From: RYN-111 sp046723735
GTDB taxonomy: Bacteria; Actinomycetota; Actinomycetes; Mycobacteriales; SCTD01
DNA: 10,721 nucleotides
Reading direction: 5' to 3'
Assembly (NCBI GenBank): GCA_046723735.1
Contig: JBKOVB010000008.1
Coordinates: forward strand, 1 to 10,721
Positions 1 through 6,118 of this stretch are shown here, piece by piece; the stretch's first letter is position 1; every line of letters begins with the position of its first letter. The position numbers and the translations under genes are program-made. The notes under the pieces were generated by a model, which searched no databases, had not been told where the DNA came from, and was given only the letters and a program-made list of their open reading frames with translations.

Positions 1-605
1 TCCAGCAGGCCTGAAGTGGGATTGACGCGAGCGACACCGCCACGGCATTCGAGAGGAACCCCCGAGTGCCGGCCCACGCGTAGCTCGAGCTCGACGATGC
101 AGTGGGCCTGGTGGAAGGCACCTGCCACGTCGCCGTACCCCGCGTCGAGAACGATCGCCTCGGTGTCCCGTCGACCGTCGAAGTCACCGAGGGTCCCGTC
201 GACCTGCACCACAGGCGGGAGGGTCTCGATGTCGAGCATCACGAGGTCCCCCGCGTCCTCCGCGTGGTACGCGTCGTCGGCGAACACCACGGCGACAGGC
301 TCACCCACGTACCGCACCCTGTCCTGAGCGAGAACCGGCTGACGGTAGGGCTCGAGCTTCTCGGAGGCCATCATGCGGAACCCGATGGGCGGGAGCTGTG
401 CCACGTCCGCTCGCGTCCAGACCGCGACAACGCCGGGCGAGCGCAGCGCCTGTGAGGCGTCAACCTCGCGCAGCAGCCCGTGCGCGACAGGCGAGCGCAC
501 GACGCGCATGTGGAGCTGCCCAGGGAAGTCGACGTCGGCGGCAAACGACCCGAGACCCCGCACCAGCGGGGGGTCCTCGACCCGGACAACCCGCTTTCCG
601 ATCAC
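1..605 (-). CDS. Molybdopterin-binding large subunit of a CoxL/xanthine-dehydrogenase-type hydroxylase (partial, N-terminal 201 residues)
   Basis: Reading the minus strand from a GTG at 605-603 gives an uninterrupted frame to the window edge, starting MIGKRVVRVEDPPLVRGLGS. It shows the N-terminal a/b-hammerhead domain of the molybdenum hydroxylase large subunit: FPGQLHMRVVRSPVAHG near residues 27-43, and YVGEPVAVVFADDAYHAEDA near 100-119, matching the family pattern GEPVA.V.A....A.DA. The GTG overlaps the stop of the small-subunit gene (GTGA at 602-605), indicating translational coupling. The family's large subunit is usually about 750-800 residues, so most of it, including the molybdopterin-binding motifs and active-site loop that would indicate substrate class, lies beyond the left edge. 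The enzyme would hydroxylate a substrate carbon using water, passing electrons to the Fe-S and FAD subunits. The family is clear; the substrate is not. Confidence 0.9.
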   Translation of the reverse strand, partial: MIGKRVVRVEDPPLVRGLGSFAADVDFPGQLHMRVVRSPVAHGLLREVDASQALRSPGVVAVWTRADVAQLPPIGFRMMASEKLEPYRQPVLAQDRVRYVGEPVAVVFADDAYHAEDAGDLVMLDIETLPPVVQVDGTLGDFDGRRDTEAIVLDAGYGDVAGAFHQAHCIVELELRVGRHSGVPLECRGGVARVNPTSGLL

Positions 606-1075
606 TGAGCCAGCTCCTCGCCGGCAGCGCGAACCGCCTCGACGATGTTGTGGTAGCCCGTGCAGCGGCACAGGTTGGACGACAACGTGTCCCGCAGCGT
701 TTCGTCGTCGGGCAAAGGGTCGACCTCGAGGAGGCCGGCGGCGAGCATCAGGAAGCCGGGCGTGCAGAAGCCGCACTGCAGCGCGTGATGCGTGCTGAAG
801 GCCCGCTGCAGCGGGTGCATCCCGCCGTCTTCCCCAGCCAGCCCCTCGACGGTGCGGACGGATCGGCCCTCGCACTGCACCGCAAACATCAGGCACGCGC
901 GAACCGGTTCACCGTCGACCAGCACCGTGCACGCGCCGCACACGCCGTGCTCGCAGCCGAGGTGCGTCCCGGTGAGCCGGCAGTCCTCCCGTAGGACGTC
1001 GGCCAGCGTCTTGCGCGGTTCCGACGTCACGTCGTACCGGTCCCCGTTCACGTGGAGCGTGTAGCGGTGGGTCAT
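602..1075 (-). CDS. [2Fe-2S] small subunit of the molybdenum hydroxylase (CoxS/XdhC-type)
   Basis: The 157-residue product is the iron-sulfur subunit that carries electrons from the molybdenum centre to FAD. The plant-type ferredoxin domain is at the N-terminus with the CEHGVCGACTV motif (Cys41, Cys46, Cys49) and Cys61 as fourth ligand. The C-terminal helical domain holds the second cluster in CGFCTPG (Cys101, Cys104) and CRCTGY (Cys136, Cys138). All eight ligands are present and the length is normal for the family (about 150-170). The ATG overlaps the stop of the upstream medium-subunit gene (ATGA at 1072-1075), and its own stop overlaps the large-subunit GTG. The gene order is therefore medium, small, large, as in the cox cluster, in one coupled unit. 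The enzyme is expected to be cytoplasmic, since no signal sequence is seen. Confidence 0.96.
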   Translation of the reverse strand: MTHRYTLHVNGDRYDVTSEPRKTLADVLREDCRLTGTHLGCEHGVCGACTVLVDGEPVRACLMFAVQCEGRSVRTVEGLAGEDGGMHPLQRAFSTHHALQCGFCTPGFLMLAAGLLEVDPLPDDETLRDTLSSNLCRCTGYHNIVEAVRAAGEELAQ

Positions 1076-1956
1076 CGTGACGCCTCTCCCTCGTGGCTGG
1101 CGTCCGCGCGCCCCGCTGCCAGTGCTCGGGCCACGAGGGCACGTGTGAGGTCGCGTCGGTCCTCTGCCGAGGCCTGGAGGTCACTGGGTGGATCGATCTC
1201 GTGCGCAGCGCGCACGGCTGCGGCGTGGAACACCGCGTCACCCGCCTCTTCGCCCACGAGCAGGGCCTCCGCCTCTCGGGCTCGCACAGGGGTGTCCGAG
1301 ACGCCACCAACACCGATCCGTGCTCCGGTGATGCGTCCCCCTTGCGTGGTCAGCACGGTCATGGCCGAGACGATGGCGAAGTCTCCGGCGCGGCGCGCGA
1401 ACTCGACGATGCCGGTCTGCGTGCCGCTGGCCAGTCGCGGAAACGCGATCTCGATCAGGATCTCCTCCGGAGCGAGCGTGGTCTGGAAGAAGCCCGTGAA
1501 GAAGTCCTGGCCCCGGGCGATGCGGGTGCCCTCGACGCCGGCGACATGGAGGTCGGCGTCGAGCGTGCAGACGAACAGGCACCACTCGGCTGCCGGATCA
1601 GCATGTGCCACGCTTCCGCCGATCGTGCCGCGTGTGCGGATCGGAAGGTGCCCGATGTGCTGCGCGGTACGGCGGACGAGAGAGCCGACCGGTCCGGGCA
1701 GCTGGCTCCGTTCGAGGTCGAGGTGACGTGACAGTGCCCCAACTCGCACGTGATCGGCGTCGACCGCCTGACCTGAGTGGCCTCTCAGCGCGCCGATGTC
1801 GATGAGAGCAGACGGCTTGGCGAGGCGCAGGTTCATCATCGGGACCAGGCTCTGACCTCCCGCGAGTACCTTCGCGTCGGGCCCGAGCTCGCGGAGCAAC
1901 CCGATCGCCTCAGCGAGCGTTTCGGGTCGGAAGTAGTCGAACGGGGCCGGTTTCAT
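1072..1956 (-). CDS. FAD-binding medium subunit of the molybdenum hydroxylase (CoxM-type)
   Basis: The 294-residue product is the flavoprotein subunit that passes electrons from the Fe-S clusters to the final acceptor. It starts MKPAPFDYFRPETLAEAIGL, the usual N-terminus of this family. It carries both FAD diphosphate-binding motifs of the vanillyl-alcohol-oxidase fold: AGGQS at 32-36 and TIGGS at 111-115. The latter is preceded by RRTAQHIGHLPIRTRG, a strongly conserved stretch. The CO-dehydrogenase flavoprotein C-terminal domain follows from about residue 175 (IVEFARRAGDFAIV). Although the frame stays open far upstream, ATG 1956 is chosen because an AAGGAGG ribosome site lies four bases before it and family homology begins there. 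The gene follows the hydrolase gene by 19 bases and overlaps the small-subunit gene by four. Confidence 0.95.
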   Translation of the reverse strand: MKPAPFDYFRPETLAEAIGLLRELGPDAKVLAGGQSLVPMMNLRLAKPSALIDIGALRGHSGQAVDADHVRVGALSRHLDLERSQLPGPVGSLVRRTAQHIGHLPIRTRGTIGGSVAHADPAAEWCLFVCTLDADLHVAGVEGTRIARGQDFFTGFFQTTLAPEEILIEIAFPRLASGTQTGIVEFARRAGDFAIVSAMTVLTTQGGRITGARIGVGGVSDTPVRAREAEALLVGEEAGDAVFHAAAVRAAHEIDPPSDLQASAEDRRDLTRALVARALAAGRADASHEGEASR

Positions 1957-1960
1957 GGCC

Positions 1961-1967
1961 CCTCCTT
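1961..1967 (-). promoter_or_regulatory. Strong ribosome binding site of the medium-subunit gene
   Basis: The minus strand reads AAGGAGG followed by GGCC and ATG. This is the only textbook Shine-Dalgarno site within the left operon; the other junctions rely mostly on stop/start overlap. It fixes the medium-subunit start at 1956 and may allow extra translation of the hydroxylase genes relative to the upstream cupin and hydrolase genes. Confidence 0.75.
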
Positions 1968-1975
1968 GAACGCGA

Positions 1976-2854
1976 TCACAGGCATTGCCCGTCGTACGTG
2001 ATCGTGTAGACGTCGGTCCGACGGTCCTCGCGCGGGGTGACGAGCGACGATCGAGACCGAGCGCGCTGGCAGGCAGCCAGGTCGAGCCCGACCGCGGCGA
2101 TCCGCGGCTCCTCGGCGCCGAGAGGGCCCAACACCGGCACACCGAAGGGATCCGCGACGACGGAGTGACCGAGGAACGTGTGCTCACCGGGGCGTCCCAC
2201 CTGCGAGGCGCAGGCGATGAAGACCTGGTTGAGGTTGGCCTGGACGAGGGCGCCCTGGACCTGGCCGGGGATCTCACCCGGGCGGGGGTCGAACCCGTGC
2301 ACCCATGCCGACGGCGCGCACACGAGCTCGGCGCCCCGCAAGGCCAGCAGCCGTACGACCTCGGGGAACCGCAGGTCGTAGCACATGCACACACCGATGG
2401 GGCCGAAGTCCGTTTCGGCGATGGGCAACCCGAGGTTTCCCGGCGCGAAGACCTTCTTCTCGTCGCCGAAGAGGTGCAGCTTCCGGTAATGGGCGAGGAT
2501 CCCCTCTGGCCCGACGACAACGGCGCTGTTGTACAGCTTCGTCCCCGACTTCTCGGCCAGTCCGGCGACGATCACGGCGCCAGTGCTGGCGGCGAGCTCC
2601 TCGAGGGCTCTGGTCGTAGGACCGGGGATCGTCTCCGCGAGAGGCGTCAGCTGCTCGGCGACGGTGGTGTAACCGGGCACGGCCAACTCGGGAAGGACGA
2701 CGACGTCCGCCCCTGAGGCGAGTGCCACGCGGGCGCTTGTGAGCAGCAACTGCCTGGGGTCGCCCTGCGCAGTGGGGAGGGGCACGACGAGCTGGCACAG
2801 GGCAAGCCGGAGGGGGGACCCCGAGGGTGAAGCCTCGGCCACGTGCGGTGTCAC
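1976..2854 (-). CDS. Carbon-nitrogen hydrolase of the nitrilase superfamily (amidase/omega-amidase-like)
   Basis: The 292-residue product belongs to the nitrilase superfamily, whose members cleave amides, carbamoyl groups or, rarely, nitriles through a Glu-Lys-Cys triad. All three residues are visible: Glu56 in VVLPELAVPGY, Lys125 in HYRKLHLFGDE and Cys158 in GVCMCYDLRFPE. The CYDLRFPE form is typical of the Nit/omega-amidase and aliphatic amidase-like branches, so an amidase is more likely than a true nitrilase; exact specificity cannot be read. Length is normal. The start is a GTG three bases after the TAA of the upstream cupin gene; residues 15-22 (PLRLALCQ) begin the conserved fold. Position between the cupins and the molybdenum hydroxylase suggests it hydrolyses a nitrogen-containing intermediate of the same pathway, for example a ring-opened amide. 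It is cytoplasmic. Confidence 0.9.
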   Translation of the reverse strand: MTPHVAEASPSGSPLRLALCQLVVPLPTAQGDPRQLLLTSARVALASGADVVVLPELAVPGYTTVAEQLTPLAETIPGPTTRALEELAASTGAVIVAGLAEKSGTKLYNSAVVVGPEGILAHYRKLHLFGDEKKVFAPGNLGLPIAETDFGPIGVCMCYDLRFPEVVRLLALRGAELVCAPSAWVHGFDPRPGEIPGQVQGALVQANLNQVFIACASQVGRPGEHTFLGHSVVADPFGVPVLGPLGAEEPRIAAVGLDLAACQRARSRSSLVTPREDRRTDVYTITYDGQCL

Positions 2855-2857
2855 TGG

Positions 2858-3235
2858 TTAGCGCGACTCGGTCGCGTGTCGCAGCAGTGCTTGGTCCGGT
2901 GGGCAGGGACCGCCGCAGCTCACGACCGGCTCCTGCTGGTCGGCGCGGACCGCGTGGCGCACGCCCGGTGGGACGTGGACGACGTCCCCGGCCTGGAACG
3001 TCAGGCGAACCCCGTTGGTCAGGTCGTCCACCGACCCACGGCCCTCGAGGATGAAGATCGTGTCCTCGGACGTGGCGTGCGCGTGCGGGGTGTTGGCCTC
3101 GTCGACCTGCATGGCGACGTAGTTGAGGTTGGCGTATTCGGCGCCGACTCCCGGCCAGATGACGAGGCGGGCGTCGGAGGCGATCAAGGGAAGTCGATGA
3201 CTGGGGCGGTCGCGGTGGAAGACGCGGATGCTCAC
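2858..3235 (-). CDS. Small single-domain cupin with intact metal ligands
   Basis: The 125-residue protein is a one-domain cupin. Motif 1 is PHAHATSEDTIFILEG, giving His51, His53 and Glu57, and motif 2 is GDVVHVPPGVRHAV, giving His94. These are the canonical 3-His/1-Glu metal ligands, so it can probably bind Fe, Mn or Zn. Known activities in the fold range from dioxygenases to isomerases and hydrolases, so the reaction is unassigned. The start is a GTG overlapping the stop of the previous cupin gene (GTGA at 3232-3235), and the stop lies three bases before the hydrolase start. The tail carries CGGPCPPDQALL, almost the same as the tail of the neighbouring cupin (LGGPCPPDPLL), which suggests the two arose by duplication and may work as a pair. 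Confidence 0.88.
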   Translation of the reverse strand: MSIRVFHRDRPSHRLPLIASDARLVIWPGVGAEYANLNYVAMQVDEANTPHAHATSEDTIFILEGRGSVDDLTNGVRLTFQAGDVVHVPPGVRHAVRADQQEPVVSCGGPCPPDQALLRHATESR

Positions 3236-3651
3236 GGTGCGCTCGTCTCAGTTGTCGCGGCGCCATTGGGCAAGAGGTGCTGGTACAAGAGCGGATCCGG
3301 TGGGCATGGTCCGCCGAGAATCTCGACCGCCGTCACCGCGACGAACCGGTAACCGTCTCCGGCGTCTATGTGGACCATCGACCCTGTCGGCAACGGGTGA
3401 GCCGTGCCGGAGTCTTCGAGGACGTGGGCGTATCCCTCGCGCACGTAGTAGACGGCGTCAGCACGGTGCCGGAGGACGATCGTGCGACCGCCCTCGGACA
3501 GCGAGATCCGGTGCAGCGAGCGGTACCGAGCGCCGGTACCCGGCCACACGATCGCTTCCGCCACCCCGCCGTTCTCCACGATGTCGAGCTGTGGCCGCGG
3601 GGCGGAAGACGCAAGGACGCGCACTCGGTCGGTGTCGTCGACAGTGGTCAC
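3232..3651 (-). CDS. Small cupin-fold protein lacking the usual metal ligands
   Basis: The 139-residue protein has the length, strand pattern and tail of a cupin (LGGPCPPD at 112-119, shared with its neighbour). Its motif 1 region reads TIVLRHRADAVYYVREG (58-73-ish), where the HxH...E pattern is reduced to at most His62, and motif 2 reads GSMVHIDAGDGYRF with Tyr101 in place of the last His. It is probably not a metalloenzyme by itself, but a binding, regulatory or heteromer partner of the intact cupin. The GTG start at 3651 is well determined: an in-frame TGA lies four codons upstream and a GAGG ribosome site seven bases upstream. It is the first gene of the left operon. No convincing promoter was found in front of it. 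The cupin fold is an inference from pattern and context. Confidence 0.8.
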   Translation of the reverse strand: MTTVDDTDRVRVLASSAPRPQLDIVENGGVAEAIVWPGTGARYRSLHRISLSEGGRTIVLRHRADAVYYVREGYAHVLEDSGTAHPLPTGSMVHIDAGDGYRFVAVTAVEILGGPCPPDPLLYQHLLPNGAATTETSAP

Positions 3652-3911
3652 GTGGCTACCTCATGGTGTGTCGTCTGTACCCCGCCACCCGCGGCGCCGG
3701 CTCGATCCTGACGCCGCTCGGAGCTGCGATGGCCGGCCATGCTGCCCCCGTCGCGGGTCAGAGGGTGGCACGTGCTCCGGCGCGTAGGGAGCGGGGTGTT
3801 CCACCTCGCGAAACCGGTGAGCCCGAGCCGGGGTCGCTCTCCTGCTCGCGACGTGCCGCATCGCAGAACGCTTTGCGGACGGGCTGGCTGCGAATCGGTA
3901 AACCTGGATGC
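3652..3911. other. Divergent intergenic region with a 12-bp palindrome
   Basis: This gap separates the left operon (minus) from the secreted-protein gene (plus), so it should hold promoters for both. The clearest element is the perfect palindrome ATGGCCGGCCAT at 3729-3740. A weaker inverted repeat, GTCGC at 3833-3837 and GCGAC at 3848-3852, has a 10-base spacer. I could not identify convincing -35/-10 pairs for either direction. An open plus-strand frame crosses the whole gap, but it lies antisense to the first cupin gene and has no family match, so I treat it as non-coding. Confidence 0.4.
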
Positions 3912-4880
3912 GTGACCACGTCGGGCGCCCTCAAGGGCCTCGTCGCCGCGGCAGTGGCGGGGACGATCCTCGGTATCGCCTTTCCCGCCGTCGCGTCCTC
4001 GCAGGCACCGGTGCAGCAGGGCTGGTGGACCTCCAGCAACCCCGGCTCGACGCCGGTCGCACCTCCTCCGCCCCCGGACGTCTCGGCGACAGGACTGCTC
4101 GTTCAGGGCGGCCTCGGCAGTCCGTCGAGCGGCAACGGTGCTTATGCAGCACTGAGGTACGTGCTCCCGGCGGACGCGTCAGTCGGGCCCCTGACGCTAC
4201 GGCAGACCGCGTCCTCCGCTTCGACGCCAGGGGCGACGCTCTCGGCGTGTGCACTCGCGGTGTCGTCGTTCATCGCCGAGCAGGGGGGTCCGATCGTCGA
4301 CGCGCCCGCCTACGACTGCACGCACAGGGTGGATGCTCTGGCGCACCCGGACGCTGCGGGAGCCGTGACGTACACGTTCGAGATCCGAGGGCTGGTCAAG
4401 GGTGGCATCCTGGCGCTCGCCATCCTCCCGGGGAACGCCACGACCCGGGTGGCCCTGGACGCCCCGGGCGACTCGTCGCTCTCCTTCGTTTCGGCGCGAG
4501 CACCGGCCGAGGACCAGTCGGGGCGTGTGCCAGCCCCGGAACCGATCCCGAGCCCGACGTCTCCCTCGAGTGACGCGACCGCCGCCGGTCCCCTGCTCGG
4601 GCCAGGGGTGTCGCCGGCATCCTCCGCGATGGCATCACCCGGCAACGCGCCCCTGGTCGCGGCGGGCGATCAGGTCCGGACTGACGCGCAGGCGATCGCG
4701 CCTGCGGCAGCCAGTTCCAGCGCCGACTCCGACCGGCAATCCCTCGTCGGCCTGGTCGTCGCCGCTTTGGTCCTCGGTGCCGTCCTGTACAGCGTGGCCT
4801 CCCGGGACTCGGCCGACCTGATCGCTGCTGCGGCGGAGCCATCAGGAACTCACTGGACAGAGAAGCCCTCTGAGACGTGA
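3912..4880 (+). CDS. Secreted protein with C-terminal membrane anchor, function unknown
   Basis: Starting at GTG 3912 the product is 322 residues. Residues 1-29 form a signal peptide (Lys8, a hydrophobic core around 9-26, then AVA-SS as a likely cleavage site). A WW followed by a Pro run (VAPPPPPDVS, 49-58) leads into a probable beta-rich domain (about 59-198) with a Cys pair, Cys113 and Cys136, that could form a disulfide. Residues 199-276 are a Pro/Ser/Ala-rich low-complexity stalk, and 277-295 (SLVGLVVAALVLGAVLYSV) is a transmembrane helix with a short cytoplasmic tail. There is no LPXTG sorting signal. The product is thus an extracellular domain on a stalk. The frame is open further upstream, but the signal peptide begins exactly at this GTG; the ribosome site is weak. 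I do not recognise a named family. Confidence 0.78.
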   Translation: MTTSGALKGLVAAAVAGTILGIAFPAVASSQAPVQQGWWTSSNPGSTPVAPPPPPDVSATGLLVQGGLGSPSSGNGAYAALRYVLPADASVGPLTLRQTASSASTPGATLSACALAVSSFIAEQGGPIVDAPAYDCTHRVDALAHPDAAGAVTYTFEIRGLVKGGILALAILPGNATTRVALDAPGDSSLSFVSARAPAEDQSGRVPAPEPIPSPTSPSSDATAAGPLLGPGVSPASSAMASPGNAPLVAAGDQVRTDAQAIAPAAASSSADSDRQSLVGLVVAALVLGAVLYSVASRDSADLIAAAAEPSGTHWTEKPSET

Positions 4881-5147
4881 CCTGTTCGACACAGCCGCGC
4901 AGACCTTCGGTCTCGCGCAGCGTGCCGGGCTGCGGAACCCGAAGCCCGCATGTTCGGGGAGCGCCCCTCAATATCCGGCAGCGCCTATCTCCCGGAGCTG
5001 CAGGCACCTGGCGCGCGTTCAAGCATTCTCGCCGGACAGCCGTCTCCCTCACCGCGAGGGCTGTGCAAGGCGCGGGGTCCGGACCACGTTCCGTAACACC
5101 GAGCAACCGTTGCCTCTGACCGTGCGCTTCGTCGAGACGTCCTCGAG
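4881..5147 (+). other. Hairpin-rich non-coding stretch downstream of the secreted-protein gene
   Basis: No convincing coding frame was found here on either strand; the longest open frames give Arg/Pro/Ser-rich products typical of shadow translations. Besides the terminator-like cluster at 4897-4967, the stretch holds CCCTC-ACCGC-GAGGG (5046-5060), a perfect five-pair stem, and the perfect palindrome GGTCCGGACC (5076-5085). It may be a structured 3' untranslated region, an unrecognised small RNA, or the leader of the small open frame at 5148. Confidence 0.35.
4897..4967 (+). terminator. Cluster of three stem-loops, probable transcription terminator
   Basis: It lies 16 bases after the secreted-protein stop. 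Stem 1 pairs AGACC (4901-4905) with GGTCT (4909-4913) over a TTC loop and continues GCGC/GCGC across one bulged base. Stem 2 pairs CGGGCT (4926-4931) with AGCCCG (4943-4948), then, after a G/A mismatch, CGG with CCG over an AAC loop. Stem 3 is GGGG-AGCG-CCCC (4956-4967), followed by TCAATAT. There is no real T tract, which is common for actinobacterial terminators, so the call rests on structure and position only. Confidence 0.45.
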
Positions 5148-5264
5148 GTGAACGAGCGTCCCGAACCTGAGGATCGGCCCTTGTCGGTCCTGGGGGTGGT
5201 CGTCCTCGTGGTCTACGTGGTTCTCTCGATCGCGATCCTGGTGATCGCGGGTTGGGCGACATAG
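5148..5264 (+). CDS. Possible 38-residue single-pass membrane miniprotein
   Basis: A GTG at 5148 opens a 38-codon frame ending in TAG at 5262-5264. The product has a charged head (NERPEPEDRP, residues 2-11) and one hydrophobic helix (LSVLGVVVLVVYVVLSIAIL, residues 12-31, continuing to about 34), a pattern rarely produced by chance. An in-frame TAA at 5094-5096 and no other start make 5148 the only choice. The base immediately upstream context gives no good Shine-Dalgarno site, which lowers confidence. In size and layout it resembles tiny oxidase accessory subunits such as the subunit IIa of ba3-type cytochrome oxidases, but no oxidase genes are nearby, so this is only a resemblance. It may be co-transcribed with the secreted-protein gene if the intervening hairpins do not stop transcription fully. 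Confidence 0.42.
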   Translation: MNERPEPEDRPLSVLGVVVLVVYVVLSIAILVIAGWAT

Positions 5265-5298
5265 CTCGGCCGACGGGTCTGGCGCCGGACACACCGAG
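5265..5298. terminator. Stem-loop in the convergent gap, possible bidirectional terminator
   Basis: CTCGG (5265-5269) can pair with CCGAG (5294-5298), enclosing the near-palindrome GTCTGGCGCCGGAC (5277-5290), which folds into a five-pair stem with a GCGC loop. It lies directly after the small plus-strand frame and about 40 bases beyond the stop of the minus-strand operon, so it could end transcription from both sides. There is no T tract. Confidence 0.3.
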
Positions 5299-5340
5299 AG
5301 CGTCGTGATGAACCTTCTGGCGATGGCGGCAGGGGTGAGG

Positions 5341-6114
5341 TCAGCCGTGCGAGAGGCGGGCCGCGGCGTCGAGTCGCACGACCTCGCCGTTCAGCATGGG
5401 GTTCTCGGCCAGCGCCTTCACGAAGTGTGCGAAGTCCTGAGGTCGCCCCGCTCGCTTGGGAAAGACGCTCGCCAGTGCCAGTCGTGCGCGTACGTTCTCC
5501 TCGAGCCCGGCCAGCATTCCTGTGTCGAAGACTCCTGGGGCGACGGTGACGACGCGGATGCCCCAGGTGGCCAGGTCCCTGGCGAGCGGCAGCGTCATGG
5601 CCGCCACGGCTCCCTTGGACGCGGAGTACGCCGCCTGCCCGGCCTGGCCGTCGAAAGCGGCGATGGAGGCGACGTTGACCACGAGACCGCGCTCGCCATC
5701 GCCGTTGGGCTCGTTGCGCGCCATCGCGCGACACGCATGTCGGAGCACGTCGAAGGTGCCGATGAGGTTGATGTCGAGGACCCTGCGAAACGTGTCGAGC
5801 GGAAACAGCTCCTCACCGTCGCGAGCGAGGACGCGAGCGGCGTCGGAGACCCCGGCTGCGTTGACACACAGGTGCAGCCCCTCGAAGGCCTGGATGACCT
5901 GCGCGACGGCCGCTTGAACTGCATCAGAGTCCTGGACGTCTGCTGGGACGAACAGCGCCGCATCTCCCAGTTCCGCAGCCACCGCGGCCCCCTGGCTCGA
6001 GGGCAGATCGATCAACCCCACCCGAGCACCCTCTGCGACGAGGAGTCGGGCCGTGGCTTCTCCAAGCCCTGACGCGGCGCCTGTGACGAGGGCCGTCGAA
6101 CCTCTCAGGTCCAT
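5341..6114 (-). CDS. HSD10-like short-chain dehydrogenase (3-hydroxyacyl-CoA / 2-methyl-3-hydroxyacyl-CoA dehydrogenase)
   Basis: The 257-residue product is a classical SDR: TGAASGLG cofactor motif (11-18), Asp37 after strand 2 (NAD rather than NADP), NAAG (85-88), catalytic Ser150, Tyr163 and Lys167 in YSASK. Several stretches match the HSD17B10 family closely: RVLDINLIGTFDVLRH, MARNEP, ASIAAFDGQAGQAAYSASKG, MTLPLARDLA.WGIRV, and NPMLNGEVVRLD. That family oxidises 3-hydroxyacyl-CoA and 2-methyl-3-hydroxybutyryl-CoA, the step before thiolytic cleavage. ATG 6114 is chosen over an in-frame upstream start because the fold begins there. It sits four bases after the thiolase stop with no clear ribosome site, so it probably depends on coupling. 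It is the last gene of the right operon and would supply the 3-ketoacyl-CoA substrate of the thiolase. Confidence 0.92.
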   Translation of the reverse strand: MDLRGSTALVTGAASGLGEATARLLVAEGARVGLIDLPSSQGAAVAAELGDAALFVPADVQDSDAVQAAVAQVIQAFEGLHLCVNAAGVSDAARVLARDGEELFPLDTFRRVLDINLIGTFDVLRHACRAMARNEPNGDGERGLVVNVASIAAFDGQAGQAAYSASKGAVAAMTLPLARDLATWGIRVVTVAPGVFDTGMLAGLEENVRARLALASVFPKRAGRPQDFAHFVKALAENPMLNGEVVRLDAAARLSHG

Positions 6115-6118
6115 GACG

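Noticed and set aside
1957..2520. In-frame extension of the medium-subunit gene into the hydrolase gene.
   Set aside because: The hydrolase reads in a different phase with an intact catalytic triad there, and AAGGAGG marks the start at 1956.
3729..3740. The 12-bp palindrome ATGGCCGGCCAT as an operator of the left operon.
   Set aside because: It is only listed as a note within the intergenic feature: no regulator gene is adjacent, and short G/C palindromes are common in such DNA.
3228..3911. A plus-strand open frame runs in phase into the secreted-protein gene and would extend it by 228 residues.
   Set aside because: It is antisense to the first cupin gene, is Arg/Pro/Ser-rich, and would bury the signal peptide that begins at GTG 3912.
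4396..5292. A 298-codon minus-strand frame across the end of the secreted-protein gene and the following gap.
   Set aside because: The product is Arg/Pro/Gly-rich without motifs and overlaps the secreted-protein frame with its well-formed membrane helix.
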